In this document: piece by piece, positions 1 to 8,638 of the stretch | Position numbering within the stretch: the stretch's first letter is position 1 | Layout: each line of letters begins with the position of its first letter | Assembly: GCF_003285005.1 (NCBI RefSeq) | Contig: NZ_QMFA01000030.1 | Coordinates: 1-64,000, forward strand | Direction: 5' to 3' | Source: Paenibacillus sp. YN15 | Lineage (GTDB): Bacteria; Bacillota; Bacilli; Paenibacillales; NBRC-103111 | DNA: 64,000 bases | Notes under the pieces: generated by a model | Told to the model about the DNA's origin: nothing | Seen by the model: only the letters and a program-made list of their open reading frames with translations | The model's database searches: none | Translations under genes and position numbers: made by a program

Positions 1-10
1 TTGATGCATC

Positions 11-67
11 GCTAGTGCCGTAAGAGCGCTAATTTGATGAATAACGGATGTACGGTCCGGATGGCGC
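11..67. repeat. Dispersed intergenic element, copy A
   Basis: The core reads AATAACGGATGTACGGTCCG and is followed closely by GGCGC. A closely similar core with the same flanks occurs at 46252-46310 and a diverged one at 44426-44477, all in non-coding DNA. The CGGA and TCCG halves are inverted with respect to each other, so the element can fold. The family is not one I can name. Confidence 0.55.
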
Positions 68-136
68 TTCCTGCTCTAACCGAAGGCAGTTTTTTGGAGG
101 CGCCACCCTGTCATTGATCCATTATCTGCCAATTCT

Positions 137-321
137 ATCATGCAAAAATGCAGTTATTTGGGGCTGCGAGTCCATTTTTTCGCTCCAATCATGCAAAAGT
201 GCAGTTATTTTCGTTTGAAACCGCCAAAAAGCTAAAATCCGCGTGAAATAGATGCACTTTTTGCATGATGACCCGCCGTTCCAGCAGTTAACTCATGAAA
301 TAAATGTACTTTTACATTTAT
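137..321. repeat. Four-copy short repeat cluster (two direct, two inverted)
   Basis: Copies at 137-159 and 188-210 share CATGCAAAARTGCAGTTATT. Copies at 246-269 and 298-321 are the same motif on the other strand, the last more diverged. The direct pair can base-pair with the inverted pair, so the whole block could form a large hairpin. It is non-coding and has no spacers of constant length, so it is not a CRISPR array. Confidence 0.65.
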
Positions 322-532
322 GGGTATTCCATATCGTTTCATATTCCCGACATCCCACCACCATCTACCATACATCAGAGATGCTGTCACTAAAAGCAGA
401 TAACAGCAATTTGGAATGGGGACGAATGTGCCCGCGGCAGACAATAAGGGCTCCTAAGTCCCTTTAAAACACAATTTTTCCAAACAGAGTAGTCACTTTT
501 TTTGTCCGTTTCGCCGCACCGCCCCCGGTGAA

Positions 533-541
533 TGGTATAAT
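533..541 (+). promoter_or_regulatory. Extended -10 promoter element for the kinase/regulator pair
   Basis: TGGTATAAT gives a perfect TATAAT with an upstream TG, about 36 bases before the kinase start codon. No good -35 box is seen at 17 bases, which fits an extended -10 promoter. Confidence 0.5.
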
Positions 542-577
542 AAGGGATACAAACAAACGGGGAGTGTCCGGTCTTCC

Positions 578-1963
578 ATGCCAGCAGTTCTGATTATTTT
601 GTGGACAGTAGGTCTTGTCCTGCTTGTCTTTGATCCGCGCAAGCCGTCTGTCCGGTGGATGGCCGGGTTCTTGTTCTGCGGCGGGGCCGGGGCCCTGTCC
701 GCTGTCATCGGCGATACCATAATGCCCTATGGCGCCTTGCACGGCTATTCCCGGGAAATGCTGGATTGGCTGGACCGGGCCAGGATCGTCTCGTCGCTGA
801 CGCAGTATTACGGATTGCCCTTCACCTTTATTATGTTTGCCTCCCACTACAACCCTGCGCCGCTTCCGGCCGCCCTGCGCCGGGCGCTTCCCTATGCGGT
901 GCTGGCGCCTCTGGCCTTCATTCTGCTGACTCTCCGTCCGGTGCATCCCATTCCCTTCCGCGCGGTGGTATTCTGGGCCGTGCCCGTGGTGGCCGCAGGC
1001 GCTTATCTGGTGCTAAGCCGCCGGGAAACCCTGTATCTGCTCCGCCGCAACCACCGGTATACCGCAGCCGCCATTGTGCCTGCCGTGCTCTATTGCTCCG
1101 TAATGAACTATCTGCTGCCCGCCTTGGGTTTTACTGAAATGTGGCGCTACAATACCTGGGCGATTGTCCTGGCGTTTATTATCTTCATCATCGCCATTTT
1201 CAAATACGGCTTTCTGGATATGCAATTCCTCATTACCAAGAAGAAGCTGGATATTTCTCTGCGGGCCGTCACCTCCGGTACCGCTGTATTGAACCATGCC
1301 ATTAAGAACGATGTGGGCAAAATGAAGCTGTTTACCGCCAAAATCGCCGCTTTTGCCGCCGATACCAACCAGCCTGAGCTTTTGCGGGATATTCGGGTTA
1401 TTGAAGCGGCGGCGGAGCATATCCAGGAGATGATTGCCCGGGTTAAGGGCCAAACCCAGGAGCTGGTGCTGCGGCAGTCGGCCCTGGATCTTGGGGATGT
1501 GCTGGAGGAGCTGTCCCATCAGGTGAGCTTGGGCTTGCCTGCATCGGTGGAGGCCCGGTGGGAGCTGGACGGCCCGCTTCCGCTGACGGCCGACCGGGCC
1601 CAACTGGTGGAGACGGTGCAGAATCTGGTGAACAATGCCCTGGAGGCCATGCCGGAGGGCGGTGAACTGCTGGTTCGCGCCTACCAAACCCCCAAATGGG
1701 TAGTGGTCGAGGTCCGCGATACCGGGAAGGGCATCAGCCGGGAAGAGCTGAAGCGGGTGCTGGAGCCTTTTTATACTACCAAGGCCGCCTCCAACCGGAA
1801 TTTCGGCCTGGGTCTGTCCTACTGCTATCATGTCATGAAGCTGCACAAGGGGAATCTGCATCTGGAAAGCACCCCCGGCAAAGGGACAACGGCGACGATT
1901 CATTTTCCCAAGAGGAAGGAGGAGCGGCATGGAGCGCATTCGGTTATTGCTGGTGGAGGATGA
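578..1963 (+). CDS. Membrane sensor histidine kinase with seven predicted TM segments
   Basis: A 461-residue sensor kinase. The first 210 residues contain about seven hydrophobic segments without a large extracytoplasmic loop. The phosphoacceptor region follows with the probable histidine H240 in LNHAIKND, then an ATPase domain with the N box around 350 (QNLVNNALEAM), G1 box DTGKGIS near 381 and G2 box FGLGLSY near 409. The start at 578 has GGGGAG about 11 bases upstream. The stop lies 35 bases inside the following response-regulator gene, so the two are translationally coupled and almost certainly form a two-component pair. The signal is unknown; a 7TM input without a large loop suggests a membrane or lipophilic cue, but that is inference. 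Confidence 0.88.
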   Translation: MPAVLIILWTVGLVLLVFDPRKPSVRWMAGFLFCGGAGALSAVIGDTIMPYGALHGYSREMLDWLDRARIVSSLTQYYGLPFTFIMFASHYNPAPLPAALRRALPYAVLAPLAFILLTLRPVHPIPFRAVVFWAVPVVAAGAYLVLSRRETLYLLRRNHRYTAAAIVPAVLYCSVMNYLLPALGFTEMWRYNTWAIVLAFIIFIIAIFKYGFLDMQFLITKKKLDISLRAVTSGTAVLNHAIKNDVGKMKLFTAKIAAFAADTNQPELLRDIRVIEAAAEHIQEMIARVKGQTQELVLRQSALDLGDVLEELSHQVSLGLPASVEARWELDGPLPLTADRAQLVETVQNLVNNALEAMPEGGELLVRAYQTPKWVVVEVRDTGKGISREELKRVLEPFYTTKAASNRNFGLGLSYCYHVMKLHKGNLHLESTPGKGTTATIHFPKRKEERHGAHSVIAGGG

Positions 1964-2600
1964 TGAGGATTGGCTGCGGGGGTTGGAGGCGTATCTGTCC
2001 CGGGAGCCGGATTTTACAGTGGCGGCAACGGCGTCCAGCCGGGAGACGGCGGAGCAGGCGGTGCGGGAAGCGGCCTTCGATGTGGCGCTGGTGGATATTA
2101 TGATGCACGGCGCTGCCGAGGGCATCGACCTGGCGCAGCTGATCTGCCAGACCACCCCCGCGCGGGTGGTGATGCTCACTTCTCTGCAGGAGAAGGAAAT
2201 GATCTTTGACGCCTACCGGGTGGGGGCCATCGATTATATGGTCAAGTCCGACTTCGGAGGCATCCCCGCCGCCGTCCGGGCTGCCTATGCCAGAGAGTCG
2301 CCGATGAACGCTTATGTAGCAGCGCAGATGCGGGAGGAGTTCCGGCGGCTGCGCCAGCTGGAGCAGGCATACCGGATCAAGGAGCTGCGGGATAAAATCA
2401 CCCCCTCCGAGCTCCAGGTGCTGAGGATGATCGACGCGGGCCATACCCAATCGGACATTGCCGACAAGCTCTATTTGTCTCTGCGGACCATCAAGGTTCA
2501 TGTAGGCAATATTCTGAAAAAGCTGGGCGGCAGCACCAGCAAGGAGGCGGCGCGCCAGGCCCGGGAGCTGGGGTTATTTGAGGAGGAGAAGCAGGGATAG
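1929..2600 (+). CDS. NarL/FixJ-type response regulator
   Basis: A 223-residue regulator made of a receiver domain and a C-terminal LuxR-type helix-turn-helix. The receiver shows the acidic pair D11/D12, phosphoacceptor D56 (VALVDIMMHG), T84 and K106. The DNA-binding domain spans about 155-215 and carries the typical pattern SEL-VLR-I--G-TQ-DIA--L-LS-RTIKVHV. It starts 35 bases inside the upstream kinase gene with AGGAAGGAG before the ATG. It is the cognate regulator of that kinase by position. Target genes cannot be deduced; the DUF2339 gene downstream is 235 bases away and is a possible but unproven target. Confidence 0.92.
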   Translation: MERIRLLLVEDDEDWLRGLEAYLSREPDFTVAATASSRETAEQAVREAAFDVALVDIMMHGAAEGIDLAQLICQTTPARVVMLTSLQEKEMIFDAYRVGAIDYMVKSDFGGIPAAVRAAYARESPMNAYVAAQMREEFRRLRQLEQAYRIKELRDKITPSELQVLRMIDAGHTQSDIADKLYLSLRTIKVHVGNILKKLGGSTSKEAARQARELGLFEEEKQG

Positions 2601-2670
2601 CCTGCATCTCCTCTCCGGGCTGCGGGAGATTTGCTGCGGGTGAAGAGAGTGTGCGGATGTATGTAGAGCT

Positions 2671-2765
2671 TCTCGTCACTTTTGGGGATGGTTTTGTTGT
2701 TTTGGTGCATGTGTTTGCCTCACCGCCGTCTGCCGGGGTACTAGAGAAAGTTAGTACTTTTGGCG
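2671..2765. repeat. Intergenic sequence shared with the hairpin at 32749-32799
   Basis: TCTCGTCACTTTTGGGG at 2671-2687 is matched by the reverse complement of the hairpin downstream of the alcohol dehydrogenase gene. A second AGTACTTTTGG occurs at about 2754-2763, as in the other arm of that hairpin. This looks like a second dispersed repeat family, here degenerate. Confidence 0.4.
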
Positions 2766-2835
2766 GCGGCGGTTTTGTTTCACAATAGGGGTAAGACCTG
2801 GTCCTAAAACCAAACCATGAAAGGGGCAAACCCCA

Positions 2836-4503
2836 ATGCCGGAATTGTTTAAAAAACACTGGACTTCATTCCTGGGCGCGTTGTTTGTGATCTGCTCCAT
2901 CCTTTATTTGTTCAAGTTCACGCTGGATCAAGGCTGGATTACCAACTCCATGAAAACAGGGGCGGGGCTCCTGTTCGGAGTGGGCCTGGGTCTTGCCGGC
3001 TTCAAGCTCATCCTGGACAGCCGCCTTCTTATCGGTGAAATCATCAGCGGCTTGGGCGGGGCCGTCCTGTACGCCACCTTTGCCTTCTCCGGCATCTATT
3101 TCGACTTGTGGGATTCCATGACCGTTTTCATCGCGATGCTGATTTTGACCATTGGCTTAACCGTCCTGTCCTACCTCTTTGATTTCCGGGTGCTGATGAA
3201 TCTGGCCCTCCTGGGTTCCCTGGCGGCGCCATTGTTCCTCCGTCCGGAGCAAGATCAGGCCTTCTCCTTGTTCCTGTATCTTCTGGTTCTGAACAGCGGC
3301 TACTTTTGGCTTAGCGTCCGCAAGCAGTGGGCGGAATTCCGGCTGCTGGCTTTTGTGGGCACATGGCTGACTTATGTGGTGTATTACCTTCACTTCGATC
3401 CGGCAACGGATGCGCTGTGGAGTATGCCCGTCCGGTATGCCTCCGCCACCTTCCTGTTCTATGTGCTGGGCTTTCTCATTTCCTCCTGGAAAGCGAACTC
3501 CCGCTTTGACGGGCTGAACCTGTACCTGGGCTTTGTCAATGCGGTGCTGTTCGGCTGCTGGTGCGTGGTGCTTCTGGACGGCATTCTGGAAATGGCCTAT
3601 CCTTTAGGGGCCATGGGTCTTGTGTATCTGCTGCTGGCCTGGACCGCGTACCGCATCGCCGGCAAGGAAGCAACCTTTGCCGTAACCTTCAAGGCCGCAG
3701 GCGGTGTGCTGCTGCTGCTCCTGGCTTTTTCACAAATGGGGGAAGGGCTGACCATCAAGCCGCTGATCAGCGTCTATGTGTGGGGAGGGCTGGCGGTGCT
3801 GTTGATGGGAGCGGCCAAACGCCTTCGGATGGAGGGGCTGCAGCTGGTGTCCATGGTGATGTGGGCAGGTGTAACGTCGTATTGGTTCGTCACCACATGG
3901 AATGTGCCGCGGGGGGAATGGTTCGGCCTGTACCTTCCGTTCCTGAACGGAGCGGCCTTCGCCTGGATTTTGCTGGCGGGTCTCGGCTTCTGGTATTCTC
4001 TCTCCGGCACCTTCGCCGCCCTGAAGGAAGAGGGACGGAGGTTCCTGTCCTGTCTCTTCTCCGTAGCCAGCCATCTGATCGTCGGCGGTCTCCTCACCTT
4101 GCAGATCGGCAATCTGTTTGAGGAATATGATCTGGATGGCGTTTGGAGTCTGAATCTGACCCTGTCGGTGGTCTGGGGTGTGTATGCTCTGCTCCTGTTC
4201 CTCTGGGGGGCTTCCAGCAAACAGCGGGTATTCCGGTATTTCGGCTCGATCGTGCTGGTGCTGGTTTCCGTCAAGGTACTCTTTTCCGATCTGTCCGGGG
4301 AGGACAGCATCTACAAGGTGCTGGTGCTGCTGATCATGGCCGTGATCTCCTTTACCATCTCGTATATCAATCACCGGTGGAAAAATGAGCCTGCCGCACC
4401 TCCCGCTGAACCGTCTGTTGGCCCGGAGCAGCCGGAGGGAGAGCCGATTGTACCGATGGCTGAGGGAGAGACGGGAACCCACAAGGCAGCCGCGATGGAA
4501 TAG
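2836..4503 (+). CDS. DUF2339-type multi-spanning membrane protein
   Basis: A 555-residue integral membrane protein consisting almost wholly of hydrophobic segments (roughly fifteen or more) from residue 12 to about 510. It ends in a short acidic, proline-rich cytoplasmic-type tail (PAAPPAEP and what follows). The pattern of short loops and repeated GLG-VLLYATFAFSG-like motifs matches DUF2339 proteins of Firmicutes. Their biochemical function is not established. Many family members have an N-terminal coiled coil, and this one starts directly at the first membrane segment. The start is supported by AAAGGGG a few bases upstream. It appears to be monocistronic and is followed by a very strong hairpin. 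Confidence 0.75.
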   Translation: MPELFKKHWTSFLGALFVICSILYLFKFTLDQGWITNSMKTGAGLLFGVGLGLAGFKLILDSRLLIGEIISGLGGAVLYATFAFSGIYFDLWDSMTVFIAMLILTIGLTVLSYLFDFRVLMNLALLGSLAAPLFLRPEQDQAFSLFLYLLVLNSGYFWLSVRKQWAEFRLLAFVGTWLTYVVYYLHFDPATDALWSMPVRYASATFLFYVLGFLISSWKANSRFDGLNLYLGFVNAVLFGCWCVVLLDGILEMAYPLGAMGLVYLLLAWTAYRIAGKEATFAVTFKAAGGVLLLLLAFSQMGEGLTIKPLISVYVWGGLAVLLMGAAKRLRMEGLQLVSMVMWAGVTSYWFVTTWNVPRGEWFGLYLPFLNGAAFAWILLAGLGFWYSLSGTFAALKEEGRRFLSCLFSVASHLIVGGLLTLQIGNLFEEYDLDGVWSLNLTLSVVWGVYALLLFLWGASSKQRVFRYFGSIVLVLVSVKVLFSDLSGEDSIYKVLVLLIMAVISFTISYINHRWKNEPAAPPAEPSVGPEQPEGEPIVPMAEGETGTHKAAAME

Positions 4504-4520
4504 CATAGCGGAACTCTCAT

Positions 4521-4580
4521 AAATATGCTCCTCCCGAAGCAGCTGCGGCAACAACGCCTGCTTTCGGGAGGAGCATATTT
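4521..4580. terminator. Long near-perfect hairpin after the DUF2339 gene
   Basis: AAATATGCTCCTCCCGAAGC and its reverse complement (with one bulged base) are separated by about 16 bases. The stem is roughly 22 base pairs, longer than an ordinary terminator, and no strong T-run follows it. It may stop transcription or stabilise the mRNA end. Confidence 0.55.
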
Positions 4581-4728
4581 GCGTGCGCGGAGCGGGAAAG
4601 AGAGGTTCTTGGCTCGCTAGACGCGTGGCGGATGGTGGATAGTGGGTAGCAGACGGTGGATAGTGGATAGTGATAGCAGATGGCTGATGTTTGTTGATGG
4701 TGGAGGTGGATGGTGGGCGAGATGCTTA

Positions 4729-4960
4729 GGGAACTCAGCGACTCTTAAACCGGCTTTTGGAGTAAATTTGTGTTTTTGCGGAACTGAGGAACTCTTATCT
4801 GCCCGCCGCGGCCAGATTCCGCCCATTTTCGTCGCTTTTACCGCCGCAAGAGTCGCTGAGTTCCGCAAAATCTCCAAGCTGCCGTTTTTGCCACTGTAAG
4901 GGCCGCTGAGTTCCGCAAAACTTCCAAGTTGCCGCTCCTTTTGCCACCGCCAGAGTCGCA
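4729..4960. repeat. GAGTTCCGCAAAA repeat cluster with inverted copies
   Basis: CGCTGAGTTCCGCAAAA occurs at 4854-4870 and again at 4904-4920, exactly 50 bases apart, each followed by a YTTCCAAG/CTCCAAG-TGCCG stretch. AAGAGTCGCTGAGTTCC (4848-4864) is present as an exact reverse complement at 4730-4746. A further inverted TTTTGCGGAACT lies near 4775-4786. The block is non-coding in all frames that I consider credible. Confidence 0.65.
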
Positions 4961-5090
4961 GCCGTGGACATGGCAGTTGACACAGCCGCGAAGTTCTTGG
5001 CATTCGGCAATTTCGCCGGTTGGCCGGACATGGGCAGTACCGGTTTTCCTCGTTTCCCGGAGAAGATGAGTATTGACGGAACGATGCGCA

Positions 5091-5120
5091 TTGACCGGCG
5101 TTACTGGCATTTGCTATGGT
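5091..5120 (+). promoter_or_regulatory. Candidate SigA promoter of the AraC-type regulator
   Basis: TTGACC at 5091-5096 and TATGGT at 5115-5120 are 18 bases apart and lie about 50 bases before the chosen start codon. Confidence 0.4.
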
Positions 5121-5171
5121 AAGGATACCCAGAGGTTCGGGAATCTGATACAGAGGGAGGCCGGCGAATAT

Positions 5172-7439
5172 ATGGGCAAACATTGGCTCAACCGGCTGCT
5201 GCTCTCCTATTTGCCGATTTTTACCGTGATCACGCTGGTATTGCTGACGATTACGGCATTGAGCGTAAGCGAGATGTCCAGGAAAGCATCGGAGAACGCC
5301 AATCACGTCTCCGTGGCCCATGCCATGTCCTTTCTTGATAACGCTCTCAAATCCATCGATGATATGATGCTGAAGGAAATTCAGGCCAGCAATGTCCTCA
5401 AGCAATATTACTATCCCTCTGCCGATGCAAACTCCTACCATTCCGTTTATGAACCGTCGGTTTTGCTGCGCAGCCTGACCAGCGTGATCCAGACCATCCG
5501 GATCGATTCCATCTATTTATACAGAACGGCGGACCAGGCCGTTCTGACCGCCAACTCCCTGCTGACCCTGGATACCTTCGGAGACCGGGAGTTCGTGGAG
5601 GGGGTGCTTGCGGCATATCCGACAGAGGTTTGGTCCAATGCCCGCAGCTACATGGAATTCACCAGTCAGGAAAGGGGGATATCCGTTGTTTCCCTGGTCC
5701 GCAAGGTTCCGGCGCTGTCGGGAGGGCAAGGCTTCGTTGTTGTCAACATCCGAACAAGCGACATTGCGCAGCTGATCGGCAAAATGATGGACTCCGGCTA
5801 CAGCCAGGTATCGTTATGCGACCGCAAAGGGGTATCCCTTATGGACAGCCGGCTGCCTGCGGCCGCAGCCTCCGACGGTGAAGGGGAGAAGGCGGACAGC
5901 ACGGACTCCAGCGTGTCTGCCGTTCAATCCGATTATACCGGGTGGCATATGCAGAGCCGGTTGCATAACATGGGCATCTTCATGGCTATCACCGGATACA
6001 CAAAGATTCTTCTAATGATTGGAATGGCGGTGATCCTCATGGGAACAATCGCTATCGTGGTCGTCTCCCGGCGAAATTACCGGCCGATTGAATCGATTCT
6101 GTCCAGATTGAAAGCGGTTTCCCCCAATGATAGGCGGGAGAATGAAGCAACCCCGCGGGGGCGGAATGAATTCCAGCTGATTGAAGCGGCGCTTGACGAT
6201 ATGATGGAGCAATCCAGCCAGTATGAAGCCCGCCAGAAGGAGGAGCATCTTTTTCGCCGGCGCTACTTTTTCCAGGAATTGATGAACGGCCGTCCGATAA
6301 AGCCCCACGATTGGCCTGACGAGCTTTCCCGTCTCGGGCTGGAGACTTCCTTCTCCCGACTTCAGGCGGCGGTTGTGGAGCTGGACAGATACGGGCAATT
6401 TTGCCGGAGCTATTCCCACACGGACCAGGATTTATTGAAGTATGTGATCAGCAATGTTGTTTCCGAAATAACGCCGCCGCAGAAGAGACAGGTATGGTCG
6501 GAGTGGCTGGACGGCAATCGGCTGGCTGTATTGTACCGGTGGACGGGGGAGCCCGAAGGCGAAGACGCGGTTTATGGGTCTGTTGCCAGGCTGTGCGAGT
6601 GGATAGCCGGCAATTTGAAGTTTACGGTTACGGTTGGAATCGGCCCGCAAGTCACCGCCATAGAACAGATCGGCGAATCCTATCAAGGGGCGCTTGAAGC
6701 GGTAAAATACAAAACGGTGATCGGGACGGGGAGGGTTATCTCCCATGCGGAAATCAGCAAATGGGAGCCTGGTGAAAGCTATGGATATTTGCAGCAAATC
6801 CGCAGGCTGGCGTTGGCGTACCGGATGGGGGAGGACGGCTGGCTGGAGCAATTCCAGGGGATCGCCTGCGGCATCCGGAGCATGCTGTTCTCCCGCGAGG
6901 ATCTGGCCAGTCTGGCCAATTACCTGATCTATCACCTGCAGCGGGAAATGATGGAGCTGTCCCAGGAGCTTCGGGACTCCTGGAGCACGGCGGCGCATGA
7001 GCAGCTTAACGGGGCAGTGGATCAATTTGAAACGGCGGATGAGCTGTTCATTCAACTGGAAGAAGTGCTGACAGGGACTGCGGAACGGATCAGGCAGGAG
7101 CGGGAAAGCCGGACCTATCACGCCATCATACAGCGTGTAAAGGACTATATCGAGCAAAATTACGCCAATCCCGATCTATCCCTCAATTACTTAAGCGACA
7201 TCTTCGGCGTGAATGCGAAGCATGTCAGCCAGTTGTTCCGGGAGGAATTCGGAGTCAAGTTCAGCGATTACGTTATTCAAGTCCGGGTGGAGAACGCCAA
7301 GCGGCTGCTGCTGGAATCGGAGCAGCCGGTGCAGGATGTGGCGGCAAAGGTGGGGTACCTGCTGCCGTTTTCCTTCATCCGCGTGTTCAAGAAGGTGGTA
7401 GGCGTTACACCGGGAGATTACCGCAAGGAATGCGGCTAA
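5172..7439 (+). CDS. AraC-family transcriptional regulator with membrane-anchored sensor domain
   Basis: A 755-residue one-component regulator. A TM segment at about 10-32 and another at about 277-298 enclose an extracytoplasmic sensor domain of the Cache-like size class. A cytoplasmic linker follows, then two AraC helix-turn-helix motifs over about 650-755 (LSLNYLSDIFGVNAKHVSQLF and a second helix pair ending FKKVVGVTPGDYRK). The ATG at 5172 is preferred over the upstream ATG at 5073 because GAGGGAGG lies 11 bases before it and the hydrophobic anchor follows at once. Regulators of this type normally control the adjacent sugar importer, here the permease-permease-lipoprotein genes at 7652-11236. 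The sensed glycan is unknown. Confidence 0.9.
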   Translation: MGKHWLNRLLLSYLPIFTVITLVLLTITALSVSEMSRKASENANHVSVAHAMSFLDNALKSIDDMMLKEIQASNVLKQYYYPSADANSYHSVYEPSVLLRSLTSVIQTIRIDSIYLYRTADQAVLTANSLLTLDTFGDREFVEGVLAAYPTEVWSNARSYMEFTSQERGISVVSLVRKVPALSGGQGFVVVNIRTSDIAQLIGKMMDSGYSQVSLCDRKGVSLMDSRLPAAAASDGEGEKADSTDSSVSAVQSDYTGWHMQSRLHNMGIFMAITGYTKILLMIGMAVILMGTIAIVVVSRRNYRPIESILSRLKAVSPNDRRENEATPRGRNEFQLIEAALDDMMEQSSQYEARQKEEHLFRRRYFFQELMNGRPIKPHDWPDELSRLGLETSFSRLQAAVVELDRYGQFCRSYSHTDQDLLKYVISNVVSEITPPQKRQVWSEWLDGNRLAVLYRWTGEPEGEDAVYGSVARLCEWIAGNLKFTVTVGIGPQVTAIEQIGESYQGALEAVKYKTVIGTGRVISHAEISKWEPGESYGYLQQIRRLALAYRMGEDGWLEQFQGIACGIRSMLFSREDLASLANYLIYHLQREMMELSQELRDSWSTAAHEQLNGAVDQFETADELFIQLEEVLTGTAERIRQERESRTYHAIIQRVKDYIEQNYANPDLSLNYLSDIFGVNAKHVSQLFREEFGVKFSDYVIQVRVENAKRLLLESEQPVQDVAAKVGYLLPFSFIRVFKKVVGVTPGDYRKECG

Positions 7440-7464
7440 ATCCAATATTTGGGCCAGCGTTGCT

Positions 7465-7512
7465 GCGCCCTGCAGACGGCATTATTCCCTAAGGAGGCCT
7501 TTTGCAGGGCGC
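7465..7512. terminator. Stem-loop between regulator and importer genes
   Basis: GCGCCCTGCA at 7465-7474 is repeated in inverted form at 7503-7512, giving a perfect 10-bp stem with a 28-base loop. No T-run follows, so it may be a weak terminator or an operator-like structure. Confidence 0.4.
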
Positions 7513-7651
7513 AATTTGGGTGTTCGGAGAATTTGCGTATCCGCTGAAATATGCTCATTGACCCTAAATTCCGGAGGGTGTTATCGTAGGGCTACCGAAA
7601 TCGCCACGGCGCTTTCGTGAAAAAAGGAAGAAAGGAGGAAGGAGCATACAG

Positions 7652-8626
7652 ATGGATTCCGCATACGCAACAAGTTCCGGACCACAGCCCCGGGATGCCC
7701 GCGGCCCAGACAAAGCAGCGGCCTTACGGCTTCGGCGGAGACGATGGAAAATGAATGTGCCACTGCTTATTCTGTTTACGCCAATCATTGTGTTCTTCAT
7801 TGTTTTTAAATACACGCCGATGGCGGGCCTGATCATTGCCTTCAAGCAATATACGTTTATGGAAGGCATCTGGGGCAGCGACTGGGTGGGACTCAAGAAT
7901 TTCAAGGTGCTGTTTTCCAATTCGCTGACGCTTTCGATTATTCGCAATACGGTGGTGTTAAGCGGGTTAAGCATCTTCGTGGGGTTCCCGTTTCCCATTG
8001 CCCTTGCCATTATGCTGAATGAAGCGCGCAGGAAATGGTTTAAGCGGATGGTTCAGACGCTGGTGTTTTTACCCCATTTTTTATCGTGGGCGGTAATCGG
8101 CGGCATTGTAGTTACCATATTTTCCCAAGAAACCGGCATCGTCAATTCCCTTCTGAAGACCTTGAACGGCACCACATTTCCATTCCTGTACCATGAACGC
8201 TCCTGGATTGCCATCTTCGTCGGGTCCGGTATCTGGAAAGGCGCCGGTTGGGGGTCAATTATTTACTTGGCGGCGCTCTCCACCATCGATTCCCATCTGT
8301 ACGAAGCGGCCAGCATGGACGGGGCGGGCAAGTGGCGGCAGATCTGGCATATTACGCTTCCCGGCATCAGTCCGACAATCGTTCTCGTGTTTATTCTGAC
8401 TATGGGCAGTGTAATGGAAGTGGGCTTCGATCAGGTGTATATCCTGCAGAATGCCAGCGTGTCGGGGGTAGCGGAGGTCATCAGCACGTATATCTACCGC
8501 GTAGGCCTGCAGCGGGCACAATTCAGTCTGACGTCGGCAATGGGGCTGTTCGAATCGCTGATTGGTCTGGTGTTTGTGCTGACGGCCAATCGGATCGCCC
8601 GCAGATTCGGACAGGGGCTCTGGTAG
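7652..8626 (+). CDS. CUT1-type sugar ABC transporter permease (LplB-like)
   Basis: A 324-residue inner-membrane permease with six predicted TM segments after a basic cytoplasmic N-terminus. The coupling loop carries the EAA signature EAASMDGAGKWRQIWHITLP, which contacts the ATPase. It is the first gene of a permease-permease-lipoprotein operon. AAGGAGGAAGG lies just before the ATG. No ATPase gene accompanies the operon; in related bacteria a shared MsmX-type ATPase serves many such importers, so this is expected. The substrate is probably an oligosaccharide released by the secreted enzymes encoded downstream. Confidence 0.93.
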   Translation: MDSAYATSSGPQPRDARGPDKAAALRLRRRRWKMNVPLLILFTPIIVFFIVFKYTPMAGLIIAFKQYTFMEGIWGSDWVGLKNFKVLFSNSLTLSIIRNTVVLSGLSIFVGFPFPIALAIMLNEARRKWFKRMVQTLVFLPHFLSWAVIGGIVVTIFSQETGIVNSLLKTLNGTTFPFLYHERSWIAIFVGSGIWKGAGWGSIIYLAALSTIDSHLYEAASMDGAGKWRQIWHITLPGISPTIVLVFILTMGSVMEVGFDQVYILQNASVSGVAEVISTYIYRVGLQRAQFSLTSAMGLFESLIGLVFVLTANRIARRFGQGLW

Positions 8627-8638
8627 GGAGGAAGAAGA

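Larger units (their letters stand above)
1..577. other. Repeat-rich intergenic region upstream of the first kinase gene
   Basis: No convincing gene is seen here; the short frames lack ribosome binding sites and overlap repeats. The stretch holds one copy of a dispersed GGCG-bounded element (about 11-67), a cluster of four CATGCAAAA-type repeats (137-321) and an extended -10 box just before the kinase gene. Confidence 0.7.
4581..5171. other. Repeat-rich intergenic region upstream of the AraC-type regulator
   Basis: No gene is supported here. It contains a purine-rich GGTGGATAGTG-type simple repeat at about 4628-4710, the GAGTTCCGCAAAA repeat cluster at 4729-4960 and a plausible promoter for the regulator at 5091-5120. 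Confidence 0.6.

Noticed and set aside
137-321. CRISPR array
   Set aside because: The copies are in both orientations, diverged and unevenly spaced, and there are no cas genes in the window.
1013-2179. Long minus-strand open frame opposite the first kinase and regulator genes
   Set aside because: It is a shadow of two well-supported genes on the other strand, with no ribosome binding site and no recognisable domain.
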